A DNA stretch of 64,000 bases. Source: Bidens hawaiensis (Eukaryota > Streptophyta > Magnoliopsida > Asterales > Asteraceae). Shown in pieces: positions 1-11,189 of this stretch (its first letter is position 1; each line of letters begins with the position of its first letter). Where the stretch lies: contig JAIQDT010002059.1 of assembly GCA_021521415.1 (NCBI GenBank), positions 343,275-407,274 on the forward strand, read 5' to 3'. Made by a program: the position numbers and the translations under genes. Below the pieces are notes generated by a model. The model worked only from the letters and a program-made list of their open reading frames with translations. It did not search any database and was not told the origin of the DNA.

Positions 1-1241
1 AATCTTGAAGAAAAATATGAGTTTTGGTAGCTAAAAACACACTTGTGTGTCTTAAGCGAGTGAACTCGGTTTAGTTCGGTTTTTGGTTCGGTCCTTGACT
101 CGGAATAAGACCGAGGATGGTTACCACATACCCAATTACCATGGAACTTGTAAAATAACTTATAAATAATAATACTCAAGTTTTACATTCAAAATGTTAA
201 CAATAAAGCTTTTAAACAAAAGTTCGGTTTTTGGTTCGGTCCTTGACTCGGAATAAGACCGAGGATGGTTACCACATACCCAATTACCATGGAACTTGCA
301 AAATAACTTATAAATAATAATACTCAAGTTTTACATTCAAAAAGTTAACAATAAAGCTTTTAAACAAAAGTTCGGTTTTTGGTTCGGTCCTTGACTCGGA
401 ATAAGACCGAGGATGGTTACCACATACCCAATTACCATGGAACTTGTAAAATAACTTATAAATAATAATACTCAAGTTTTATATTCAAAAAGTTAACAAT
501 AATGCTTTTAAACAAAAGTTCGGTTTTTGGTTCGGTTCTCAACTCGGGATGAAACCGAGGCTAGTCACCACATACCCAATACCATGGAACTTGACAAATA
601 TGAACAATAAACTAAAATACGTAGAAGTTAAGCAAGTATAACAAGTTATATGGTTAGATTTTTTAAATATATAAACAAGGACTACAAAGTCCTCCATGTA
701 ACATTGCCTTACTAGCCCGACATTTCAACCGGCCGAGACCGGAGAAATGAAAGACCGAAGGTAAACAAGGAGTGTATATTATATATATGTTGTAACATCA
801 AGCTTTAAGTATTGAGAAGCTAGTTAAAATGAAAGATTAGCTTATGAAAAACAACCTTAAAATTCAAGAATTTGATAGAGAAATGAAGAAATGAGCAAGC
901 ACAAATGAAGAAGATGGGTGTGTATATATAGAGTAAGTTGAATGGGTCTTTCATAAAGGGTGTTTCATGAAAATGGGTTGGTTATAGACCCAAGAAGCAC
1001 AAACTACAAATGGGTCCTTCAAGTCTCCATTTTGGTAGTTTTAGTCCCTGGAGTTCGTTTTGAGCGTTTTCGGGGAATTTTAAGAACCGAAAAGGGTGTT
1101 TTTTTTAACCAACAACTATAAAACAAATATTTAACATACAATTCATCATTTTGATAATATCGAAAGGTTCGGGATACAAAACGGTTCGGGTTTACATTAA
1201 GAATACAAGTATAAAATAACTCGCAATTGACAAATGTCACA
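1..1241 (+). mobile_element. LTR fragment, same family as the solo LTR at 24961-27361
   Basis: Read on +, this stretch aligns by eye with the minus strand of the solo LTR at 24961-27361: the same CACACTTGTGTGTCTTAAGC block, the same TTCGGTTTTTGGTTCGGT subrepeats, a TATATATAG box near 931 and the same terminal GACAAATGTCACA ending at 1241. Its beginning lies outside the window. It contains a 148-bp tandem array (73-595). No primer-binding site follows 1241, so it may be a 3' or solo LTR. A Ty3/gypsy origin is inferred only from the long LTR and the TGTCACACCCC start of the sister copy. Confidence 0.75.
73..595 (+). repeat. 148-bp tandem repeat, about 3.5 near-identical copies
   Basis: Units begin at 73, 221, 369 and 517 with AGTTCGGTTTTTGGTTCGG, exactly 148 bp apart. 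The first three are almost identical and the fourth is diverged and partial. Diverged versions of the same unit sit in the sister LTR (about 25620-26000), so this is an LTR subrepeat that was recently amplified or homogenised here. Confidence 0.92.
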
Positions 1242-2150
1242 ATCACGCAGAGAAAGTCCAAGGCTTGAACAAAAGAAAGAAAATAAAACAAAGCAGAAGA
1301 TTCAGGGCCTTAACAATCAGGTCGGATAATACCATATTATCACGCAGGAGAAAGTCCAAGGCTTGAATCAAAATAAATGAAGAAATAAAGCAGAAGTTAA
1401 AATTCCTAGAACTGACTCTTTTTCTGACTCTTTTTCTTGATTTTTCTTTTTCTTTTCTGACTCTTTTATTTTTCTTTTTCTTGCTTTTCTTGACGCTTTA
1501 CTTGACTCTTTTCTTGACTCAATAAAAATTAAAAATGACACTGATTTTTCATAAGACAACTGTGATAAGGTAAAGAGAGGCTTGGGTATGACATGTTTAA
1601 TTGCATTTTAGCCTTCATTAATATGACTTTAGTTGGAGTCGGCAACCGCTTCATAACGTGTAACCACTAGCATAGGCAGATATTTATGTTTATATCAATA
1701 TGACACTTACTCATTTGTCAAGCCTATCTACACATCACGCAATGATCTTGTTGGCTTTTTATCTACTCTTTTCATGTGCTAGAATCGTTAGAGATAATTT
1801 CTTATCATATTCCAATGGTCGGATCAATTTCTCAAAATTTTAAATATCCGACTCCCTCTAAGCAGGAGCTCCATCTAAACGGGACAATTCCGTTTAGATT
1901 TTCTTAAAAGTAAGATAAAATCTTTTTGGTAAATATCCGACTCCCTCTAAGCATGAGCTCCCTTTAAACGGGACAATTCCTTTTAGATTTTCTTAAAAGT
2001 AAGATAAAATCTTTTTGGTAAATCGAATGATTTGTTTTTGCTTTTCTTAAGATGAATTGAAAATCTTTTTGGTAAGTTAAACTTAACTCATTTTCTCCCT
2101 CTAAAATTGTGACATATTTGAAAAATATTTACAATTTTATATACAAAAAG
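1242..2150. other. Intergenic stretch with local duplications, no gene seen
   Basis: It holds a ~97-bp spaced duplication (CACGCAG(G)AGAAAGTCCAAGG at about 1244 and 1340), a pyrimidine-rich simple stretch with repeated GACTC(TTTTTCTT) words (1410-1525), and a ~90-bp tandem duplication (about 1845-2022, CTCCCTCTAAGCA(G/T)GAGCTCC). The latter probably belongs to the 3' non-coding part of the adjacent copia-type element, because a purine-rich AGAGGGAGAAAATG tract lies on the minus strand near 2095. No coding sequence is supported. Confidence 0.6.
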
Positions 2151-2399
2151 ATAGATAGTTTGTTTTAATCAAAATTGATCATGCCGATCTATTCGACCCG
2201 AAATTCAAATCGAGCATGATCGATGGTTGTAGTGAAAATGTCAGCAAAGTTGTTGTCAGATAGACTATCTTAAGCATGCATTATCACATTGTATGACAAA
2301 GTTGAAGAGATTCAAACCGAGATCCAATAGCTGATGCTGGATCCATCACTTGAGAGAAGCAGTTGGACGAGGTTGGTTTGAGAAACGCTCGAAAAGTTG

Positions 2400-4680
2400 T
2401 TGTTGAACCATTTAAACAAGGCTTCCCTTCCATGAAGTTTGTCCTCCCATGTCGCTTTTGAAATACTCGAATCCGCCATCAAATGGTTTAACATCAAATA
2501 GCAAGAGTTCGTTTCCCATCATATGCCAGGTGCAATCACTATCTAAGTACCTAATACTATTGATAGTCCTCCTTGATTGACCCTGCATGCACTAAGCTTT
2601 CAAATAGACATGGGTTCCCGGGATACTTTTGTCCCGGGAAGGTCAACCGTAAATCGACCAAACTTGATTTTATTTCCTGAAAACCATTTATTTCTTGTTG
2701 GAGCCTCACTTGATGAAGAGCGCTCCTTAGGAATCCAAGCAAAAACTTGTTCCTTGGTTTTGGCAATTTTGGACTTCTCTTTTCTAGCTTTTGAAATTGT
2801 TTTTGGTAAATCCTCAGACTTTACAGTCTTTGGATCATTTTTGATTTTATCCTTCTTGGTTTTCCAAAAAGGTTTCTTTTTGTGTTTTAATTTATTTACT
2901 TTGGATCTCACATCCACTTCACTAGGTTTACTATCAGCTTGATCAGTCCTTGAATCAGGGCTACTAAAAGCTCTTTTTGGGGACTGACTAAGCCGCCTTT
3001 GAATATCAAGTTGTTGCTTGAACCAGTGCTTGCAATGTCTTGCAAGGTGAGAAGAGTGACCACACACAAAACAACACTTTCTCCTGGGAGTGCCAAAGAA
3101 CTCATCTGAACTATAATGTGGTTGGTGTGGTGGGAAAGGTGATCCATGGAAAGTAACATGATTATAAAACACATTTGTATAATATGGATCAACAAAATTT
3201 TGTTGATAATGACCATAGTAGTTGTTATCACAGAAGTTGTATGACTAAGGGTTTCTTGATTGATTGGTTGTTTGAGAAAATGATCGTTTATTTGGTGGAA
3301 CATATTTACACGACGTACTTGTCTTTTCATTTTCAAAAACTTTGCTTTTACATGAATTATCCTCAGTCTCACAACTTGATGATGAACAACTTGATATGTT
3401 CACCTCAACATGCCTACTTTCGTTGACACATTTTTCAACAAAAGTTTCATCACAAACGGTTTCATAATCTGAGTCAGAAGAAGAACATTCACTTTCATTA
3501 CGTACATCATTACAACTGTCTTCGCTAGTGGTTTCGTAAAATACAGTTTTTGATTCCGACATCAAACATCCTAACATGGATTCACAAACTTTATTACAAA
3601 CTGGATTGTTAATAGTTTTGGTTAGATCCACACATGATTCAAAACGTGGTTCTAACTTTCTTTTTAGCTTACAACCCAGGTTAACCGTCGCACATTCACC
3701 ACCATTTACATCACCAGCTGCTACACAAGACACATTGATGTCAAATTTATCAGATGATGGGACTGGAGCAGCAGTTTGAGAGGCAGCAGGAACAAATTTC
3801 ACAGGCGTTGGTATTCTACCAACCCTGTATTCTATTTCTTCCTCTGGAAAAGTATTATAGCTAAAGTGGGGCAAACTGGTGTAGTTATCATTGAATGGTG
3901 GTGGTACAGCAGTGTAATCGTACCCCAACCCCGCTTTAACATTAGTACTTCTCTGGGATCCAATAAGATCATCTAACTTCTCAGATGATGCCTCAAATCT
4001 TTCGACTTGTTTTTCCTTTTCTTTCTTATCAGAAACTTCGAGTTTTAATTTCTTAATTTATTCTTTTAAATCATTAATTATGTCTTTATAATAAATGACA
4101 TTATGCTTTTCTCGAAAAATTTCAAGTCTAAGATTAGCTACATCATCGTGATGAGTTTTAATCTTTTCAACGTAGATCTTGTCAGCTTTTACATATTCAG
4201 CATTTAACTGACGAAGTTTTGCATTTTCTTTCAAAACTTCGTCTTGATGATATCTATAGTATGTGACTTTGTTGATGAATGCTTAAGAACAAAGATTGTG
4301 ATTTACCTCATCAGCTGGTGATGTGTCGGGAATGATAGGACATGCATGACTACTTTTACCGGCAGCACTTGTCCCAACTTTATTTTCTTTGAACTGATTG
4401 TTCATTTGGAGCTTATCTTCCATTATTTCAAAAGACTTGATGGTAGAAGCCAACTCTGAGAGTGTCATGGTATGCAAATTTGTGGTTCTTTTGATGGTAA
4501 CCACATTGATGCTCCATGTATAAGGCAGTGAACTCAACAGCTTCATGTTGATCTGAAACAAACCATTGATGATACCAACACTTCTCATTTTGGTGACGAG
4601 TGACTAAAATCTGTTGATGAGAGAGGAAATCGATTCTCCTTTAATATGTGTAAACATGTAAGACATTTTTTTTAACTTGA
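2400..4680 (-). pseudogene. copia gag-protease remnant with CCHC zinc knuckle
   Basis: Reading from 4680 downward, the first block (about 4670-4283) resembles the UBN2-type gag domain. A coiled-coil-like stretch (about 4280-3930) follows, then a Ser/Cys-rich linker (3928-3245). In 3172-2600 there is a C-X2-C-X4-H-X4-C knuckle (CFVCGHSSHLARHC) followed by a Lys-rich tail. Downstream (about 2580-2500) lies a region similar to the copia protease/pre-integrase junction: a LDSDC word stands where LDSGC is usual, and a HMMG word follows. Several stops and frame changes separate the blocks, so it cannot make a full Gag. The N-terminal part of gag is replaced by the minisatellite at 4700-4940. Confidence 0.8.
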
Positions 4681-4699
4681 TTATATATATATATATATT

Positions 4700-4940
4700 T
4701 TTTTGCTACAGTACCGAGTCGCTACAGTGTTTCGCATGAGTTGCTACAGTACCGAGTCGCTACAGTGTTTCGCATGAGTTGTTACAGTACCGAGTTGCTA
4801 CAGTACCCCCCGATGCGAAGCGGTTGCTACAGTACCCCCGTGCGAAGCGAAACGATTTGTTACAGTACCCCCCCCCCCCCCGCGCGCGCGATTGCTACAG
4901 TACCTCGGAAGCGACTGCTACAGTACCCCGATGTGAAATT
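4700..4940. repeat. GCTACAGTACC minisatellite inside the copia element
   Basis: About eleven occurrences of G(C/T)TACAGT separated by short GC-rich spacers (CGAGTC, CCCCGATGCGAAGC, CCTCGGAAGCGAC), with a homopolymer C run followed by (CG)n near 4868-4890. Flanked by an (AT)n tract on the left and (TTTA)n on the right. The word GCTACAGTA is close to its own complement (TACTGTAGC), giving local hairpin potential. Confidence 0.85.
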
Positions 4941-5234
4941 ATTTATTTATTTATTTTATTTTTTTAAAAATATAGCACCCAAACTTCCAAAAAGTCAAAA
5001 AGACTTTAGTATAAAAATCAATAATTCGGCCTAGATCTGAGTTTTAAGCCGAATCTGAGCTCAGACACAAAAACTTAAAATACTAAAAACTTGGATTTAG
5101 TGATTCTCGTGTATTTCCAAGGTGTAAGGGACTCCAAAAGAGATGAGTAACACGAAATCAACCTCAAATCCAACAAAAACTAAGATCAAAACCCGAGAAG
5201 TTTGACCCGAAAACCACAAAAAGTCGAGCCGAAA

Positions 5235-5246
5235 GCTCTGATACCA
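5235..5246 (-). other. tRNA-iMet primer-binding site of the copia element
   Basis: On the minus strand TGGTATCAGAGC follows the LTR end (CCTACA) after two bases (AG). It is an exact match to the usual 12-nt complement of initiator tRNA-Met, which fixes the LTR boundary and the element's orientation. Confidence 0.93.
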
Positions 5247-5248
5247 CT

Positions 5249-5634
5249 TGTAGGTCCTCTAAATGGATCTCAAGACTTGACTCGGATCAATCCGTGTTGT
5301 TGGTTAGCGGAAATCACCAACGACACTCGGATCTCGGATCTTAGTTTGTTATTACAAAAGAGAGAAAATAAGAGAGGTTTTTGAAGAGAGAGAGAGAGAA
5401 ACTTTTATTTCTTTGAGTGAAAGGGTTGGAGTTAGTTGGATAAATGGGTTAAGTGGCACTTTTATAGGGTCCCCATTTATCCAAAACTTACAAAATAAAC
5501 GTACAAACTAAACGTACCGAGTACGTACTACACCGACTAAAAGCAAACTAAAACGACATATACAATCCTAAAAACAATATAGAATATTGACCCTATAGTA
5601 GGTTAGAATGTGGGATGTTACTTGTCCCTATACA
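5249..5634 (-). repeat. copia 5' LTR, 386 bp
   Basis: Minus strand reads TGTATAGGGACAAG at the start and ends CCTACA two bases before the primer-binding site, so it has TG...CA ends. A TATA-like CTATAAAAG lies near 5461-5470 on the minus strand. The flanking 5 bp outside is ATTAT, but the opposite end of the element is not seen, so no target duplication can be confirmed. Confidence 0.85.
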
Positions 5635-7921
5635 ATTATATATTCATAACAAAAAATTGGTAACACAACACTAACTTATATAAGAGCCACATAAATAACA
5701 AAATAACTAAGATAATATATCGGAACTAACTAGATAAACATCAAAAGGTGCTAAAGGTTTGATAAGTTTATTGGTTTTTATATAAAAATATACATTATAT
5801 AAACGTTTTGAAACTATTACTCACTTTTGGAAAAATATGCTCGATGTAATCTCGAGTTATGGAAATTAGGGTTCTTAAGCCTAGGCTCGTTGCTCGTTCG
5901 ATAAAAGCTCGAATAAAACTATCTAAAAAAACATGATTTGAAACATCCTAAACTAAGTTGGCTCATTTTTGTAACTGAGCCAAAATCGACCTAGGCTCGG
6001 CTCGCTGGCTCGATCTTAATCTCTTTTTAACTTCAAAATCGAGCTAGAGTCTTAGCTGAGTTGCCTCGTTTAATTTCAAGCCCGAGCTCGAAACCGTTGG
6101 GTTCTACTCGTTAACAGCCCTAATGAAAATCGGGTTAATTAATTACTCAATCATGCATAAATTAAATGAGTTGTATTTAAATTATGATGGCTAATTAGAT
6201 AAAAAGATACACATGTTTGTTTATTATTAATTAGGAGTTTAGGTCAATCTCCAACTATATGGAGTCATGGTCTATTTAACCTAATCAAAGCTATAATTAT
6301 GATTAGATGAGCTTGTAATAAGTTCTATTGGTCATAAGATCTAGAGTTATTCAATTCAAATTCATCGTATATTTTTGTTTTAACGAGTTATATTAATTTG
6401 TTCTTGAAACTATACATAATAGGTAATAAATATTTTGAAACATCTAAAAATAAAAATCATTTAAAACCCAACAATACGGCAAGTTAGATTTTAAAGTAAA
6501 TAGCACGTTGATATTATAATGAGATGTGTCAATATGCCAAAACAATTGTTGGACGTATGGTCACCGTCTCTTGATTTGAGTCCTTTCACAACGACTTTTA
6601 GAGTGTCAAATGGGCAAATTTTATATTTTTATTATTTATTAAATTTTTGTTTTATAAATTTTTTTTACTAATTTGTAAATTTTATCAATCTATGAGAAAA
6701 AACAAACAAATCATTAAAGAAAATACAATATAAAAAGAAAATACAATATAAAAAAATAATTGAAATGAGACTTTATACACTCCGTATAGCTCTATACTGG
6801 ACGTGTAGGGGGTGTCCCTAGTAAGAAAAAAAAGCACATACAAACAAATTAGTTTAATGGTGTTTTTTTTATTGTACATAATATAAGCATTCATATATAT
6901 GAAGTAAAAAAGTTTAAAAATAATATATAAACCTTTTGAAAGAAAAAAAAAGATAGCGATTTAATTTCATAATATTCTTCGTAATAATTTAGTTTTTTGT
7001 AATGATCATCTACACATGAGCACACATGTAAATTGCATACACATGCGTGTGTGTGCGTACATGTAGATATGATTATTACAAAAGCTAAATTATCATGAAA
7101 ATATAGAGAAAAAAAACTGAATCCTTTAATTTTTTCAACCAAAGGTCTATATTTTTTAAAACAATTAAAATAACTTGTTCATATATAATTGTTTTTTTCA
7201 TTATAAACATTACCTACATGAGCATAGATTATGTTTAGTAAATATACTTACACATGATTACACAAGTTCTATAACTCACGAATGTGCACCGTTATAGTGT
7301 CATACCATCAAGCACCCAATATGGCAATATACCATTCTACCTACAATCATCGATCTCACCTCCATTGACTCAATCTCCATCCTAATCGAGTCGCAAGACT
7401 AATCATCGCCCATTATCCTGATCGACCACCCACTTTTCACCGCCACAAGCACAACAACCTATGCTACCCACAATTGCTTGATAAACCATGCACAACCGCT
7501 CGACCATCATAATTACCACCACAGACGTTCACCATTGTATGCACCGTACTAGGCATCAATTTACGGAACATTTTGTAATTTGAGATAGATATTGATTTGT
7601 ATGACTTGATTATATTGATTGTTTATATGGATGTATATGGATTTGGTGACATCACACTAGATATATCATTTACATGCTTTTGGTGACATTTGGTTCTATG
7701 AGTACATTATCCTGATTGTGCAAATATGTAACTTTTTAATATGGATGTTGTATACACATTTTGCATGTTTGATTTTACATGACCTAAATGTTAAGTTTAA
7801 CCTCTTTTTAAAATGATCACACACAATAATGGTGCCTGGTGGCACCATAGAGTAATCATACCAAAGTCTTGTTTCATCAGTCCTTTGTGTTATTCATGTA
7901 TGAGCGCATGCGATACAGAAG
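5635..7921. other. AT-rich intergenic stretch, no gene seen
   Basis: No exon-like reading frame with recognisable protein similarity. 5871-6124 looks like a decayed member of the GAGCTCGAGC-type element family (begins CTTAAGCCTAGGCTCGTTGC and ends ACTCGTTAACAGCCCT). 6600-7140 is A/T-rich simple sequence containing an alternating (AC/GT)-like patch near 7000-7060. 7280-7560 has a CACC/CATC-rich stretch without coding signals. Confidence 0.6.
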
Positions 7922-8160
7922 TGTAACACCCTAGTAAATCCCATATCGGCTGCAGACAGGAGAGGTTTGGTTCATAAGAAATTGTCTCGTCTCTTAAGTT
8001 AGTAACGTGTTTTAGGCTTAATGCTAATAAATGAGATGACAGCTCCACAGTTAACTATGCTTAGATAGGAGTAGTACTGGGAAGTATCTACCCAGCAACC
8101 AAAAATGAGCAACCAATAACAAATTCATGAGCTCTTCGTGGGCAAAGCGGACAATATTGG
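7922..8160 (+). mobile_element. Cassandra-like TRIM LTR carrying a 5S rRNA-derived block
   Basis: Starts TGTAACACCCTAG and contains, around 8047-8103, TTAACTATGCTTAGATAGGAGTAGTACTGGGA-like sequence that resembles the internal promoter part of plant 5S rRNA (the AGGAGTAGTACTGGGA word is very close). It ends at AAAGCGGACAATATTGG, followed at about 8160 by TGGTATGAGAG, a one-mismatch version of the tRNA-Met primer-binding site. Cassandra elements have this structure. The second LTR is not seen, so this is a fragment or one end. It is not a functional 5S gene: the 5' half and box details are lost. Confidence 0.6.
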
Positions 8161-8320
8161 TGGTATGAGAGATCGAATACTACAAGAAGAAGATGGAAGC
8201 TAAGCTGATGAGGATGCAACTGCTTCCAGCATCATAAAAAAAGAGTTGTACTGAAAGGGTCATGAAGGTCAGCTCGATTTTTCTCTTGTATATAACCTTT
8301 TATTCTAAAAAGATTTTGAC

Positions 8321-8747
8321 TAAATTGCGGTTTCCGTCCCTATGGTTTGTCCAAATCTGCGGTTTTAGTCCGATAGTTTCAAATTTACGATTTTCATTCC
8401 TGTGGTTTCATTTCACTTCCGAATTCACTAATCCCGTTAAGTCTGGCCGTTAAACCCATCAGCGTGTCCTTCACGTGAAGGGCAGTTTTGTCATTTTTCT
8501 CTCCAAATAAACCCCGGTCCTAATTCCCCACGTGAGGGGCTGGGGTGTTTTTTTTGGGGGGGGAGCGGACAAAGCTGCCCCTCACGTGAACAACACGCTG
8601 ATGGGTTTAACGACCAGACTTAACGGGATTAGTGAATTCGGGTTTAATTACAAGTGAAATGAAACCACATAGACGAAAATTGTAAATTTGAAACTATTGG
8701 ACTAAAACCGCTGATTTTGACAAAACACGGGGACGAAAACCCCAGTT
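8321..8747. mobile_element. Foldback/MITE-like element with ~180-bp inverted arms
   Basis: The left arm (TTGCGGTTTCCGTCCCTATGG..., GTTAAGTCTGGCCGTTAAAC, TTCACGTGAAGGGCAG) returns in inverted order in the right arm (CTGCCCCTCACGTGAA, GTTTAACGACCAGACTTAAC, GGGGACGAAAACCCC). The centre (8505-8570) is GC-rich with a CCACGTGAGGGG word. No coding sequence. A poly-T run (8751-8774) directly adjoins it. Confidence 0.85.
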
Positions 8748-8774
8748 CGATTTTTTTTTTTTTTTTTTTTTTTG

Positions 8775-11189
8775 GCACACAATCTCCTTTTCTATCATCT
8801 GTGTGTCATCCTTTACTAGCGATATTTTTTTACAACTTCATTTTTCTATACAATAAATCACATTAAAACTGGTTGCAGATTCATGTGTAGAAGTCATGGT
8901 CATGCCGAATGCTAGATCTATTATGCATTGACATGTGCATACATGTTGACGTATACCAAGTGACATATGCATTTAGATTCATCGTACATTTCAAATCAAA
9001 TTAATGTTTAAAGAAAACCCTTTCACAGTTTTAAAGACGCGCTTTAATTGTTCGGTTCGCATGTTACTGGTAAGGTACTGACACCCATATAAATATCGTG
9101 TAACTTATTACTAAAAAATATCGTATTTTGAATAAAACTCTGTTTTCAACAAAATTAGCACCCGAATGTCTATATAAAAACAAGCACGGTTGTGAATTAT
9201 GTAAGAAGGTTGATGAGCGCACATTGTTAGAGAAAAAATCAAGTTGCACAATAAAATAAATGGATTAAAGGCGTGTTTAAACCATAAAAACAAATACATG
9301 TCATATGCTGTTTGGTTATAATCGGTTCGGTTTGTGGTGGTACCAATACGATACGGTACCAACACATGTATAAGCTTACCATACCAAAGGAATACGATAT
9401 TTTGAATAAAACTCCGTTTTCAACATATTTATACTGCAATGCCGAGTAAAAAAAATTTTAAAAACAACTGTATATTAAGCTTTTTTTGTTAACAAATGCA
9501 AGTTATTAAAGAAAAAAATGTGCGTAAAGGAGTACAGAGTCCCGACAAAGATCATATAACATTAGTAAAGTACAAAGATCATATAACATTAGTAAAGTAC
9601 AACGAGCAAAGGTTAACTTCGAAACGAAATCTAAACAGAGTGCTTCACGACCCTAACCTGATGCGTTACGTTACATAACTATTTTTTTTTTTCACAAAAC
9701 AAATTCATACCCAACATCCAAAACATTCAAACAATTAAACATATACAAGAAACTTGCACTGGGCCATATGGATCCAAACTGCATTCATACTAGCCCACCA
9801 GAGCCCAATATTGACCAATCCTCTTTGTTTATTAATCCAAATATTTGGGGCTAGAAGTCTAGAATATCTTTTACGAATATTTATTAATAAGATTTATTTT
9901 ATCCAGCTATTTTGTTTCTTTGGGCCTGCCTTTTCTTGTTTCCAGCATTTCTTATCTGGGCCCAACTTCATATTAACTTGTTCTTAAAAATCTTTTCCAT
10001 TTTAGCCCAATTGCTCTCATTACAACCGACTTATTTGGGTCTTGGTGTAACAGACTTAGAGGTACACAAAATACCCGGTTCCTGAAAATACCCGGTTTGT
10101 GCACCTCTATAGACTATAACATGCTATATTCTCAAATAGCATCCAGTCTTAACCCGAAGAAATGAATTTCTTGCCTTATTTCATAGATTAAAAGGTTCGA
10201 GATCCATTTTGTTCTCCAGCATACTAGCGGGTCTGGTCTTGATTGCCTAAAGCAAATATTTTGTCATTAGGGTGCGATGCAGCTGCAAGCAGGTAGCAAA
10301 GATTTTACATTCGCTGTGAAAGGAACGTGGAAATGATTCACGAGTTGATGCTCATAAGCGTATTTGAGTCTTTTCACACACTTAACTGAAAAATCTAATG
10401 ACCATCCATGTTAAAAAGCACTAATGTTGTCCGCTTCAAACTATTGAAGTGCATACCTGTAATTTAAGAAAAGTTTAAGTATATGTGCAACCTGAGACCA
10501 TAGGGAGCATACTTGTTACATTCTTTCTCATATAATAAAAATACTAAATAGAATATAAAGTCAAATATTTCATCAAGCATCAATAGTAATGTACTAAATA
10601 TAATTAAAGACATTAACCTATCGGTATCAGAGTGTTGAACAAAACTTTGTATTTTAAAAATGATACGGAGTTTAAGTCTTGTATTATGCATTGTAAAAAA
10701 GTGTGTAATTTATGAAAATACTCATAGTGTAAGTTGTGGTTCAAAAGGAATTAACTAAATTATATGTAACATTAATCTTGCATTTTTGTGGTTTGTGTCC
10801 AAAATTATTTTTATTTTTGTTTTCTTATTAACATTTTAATTAATTAAGTTGTAAATAATAATTTCAAAACATGATTAGATTCGTCACGGTATCAGAATGA
10901 TACCGGCACTTGCGATATCAATCTGAAAAGCAAAGCCCAAAATAAATAAACCGTAATACGTCTAAGAGGAAAATTTTGTATCACTTTCTTTTGACTACGC
11001 CATGGGTTTTTCGACACGCACAGCCGAGCTGCCGTCACAATGTACCGAACACATGCATATTTTTATATACATTTTGATATAAATTGTACTCGATCCATTT
11101 TCGTCTCTTTACACACATGAGTTATCATTGCACTTCAGCAAGCTTTATCATTTAGTCAAGACAGATCCAAAACATTTCTTAGAAAAAGC
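8775..11189. other. Intergenic stretch, minor repeats only
   Basis: No gene seen. It contains a 27-bp tandem duplication AAAGATCATATAACATTAGT... (about 9548-9601), a ~30-bp block ATTTTGAATAAAACTC(C/T)GTTTTC present twice (about 9124 and 9399) within what looks like one degraded repeat (9050-9450), and a 52-bp hairpin-like unit at 10060-10112. Confidence 0.55.
10060..10112. repeat. 52-bp miniature inverted unit (AGAGGTACACAAAATACCCGG)
   Basis: AGAGGTACACAAAATACCCGG is followed by a short loop and a TACCCGGTTTGTGCACCTCT right half. The ends AGAGGTACACAAA and TTTGTGCACCTCT are inverted copies. It looks like the minimal form of the longer elements at 43741-44796 and 48889-49126, whose ends are the same words. 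Confidence 0.55.

Larger units (their letters stand above)
2150..5634 (-). mobile_element. Ty1/copia-type retrotransposon, internally deleted, 5' LTR end present
   Basis: On the minus strand the order is LTR (5634-5249), tRNA-Met primer-binding site (5246-5235), untranslated or interrupted leader with a GCTACAGTA minisatellite, gag remains, a zinc knuckle, a protease-like active site region, then directly a short RNase H C-terminal remnant near 2270-2160 (ADIF and ARFEF words). Integrase, reverse transcriptase and most of RNase H are missing, so a large internal deletion is inferred. No 3' LTR is recognisable in the window. The gag/protease style resembles SIRE/TNT1-like plant copia elements. 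It is not autonomous. Confidence 0.85.

Noticed and set aside
2577..2942. Plus-strand 121-codon open frame
   Set aside because: Antisense of the Lys-rich copia gag region. Composition is the mirror of Lys codons (Phe/Leu).
4862..4890. CRISPR-like or origin-like repeat at the C-run/(CG)n
   Set aside because: Eukaryotic DNA with irregular spacers of 5-15 bp. A minisatellite is the simpler explanation.
8047..8103. A functional 5S rRNA gene
   Set aside because: Only the central/3' internal-promoter-like part is similar. The 5' half is absent and the context is an LTR-like unit.
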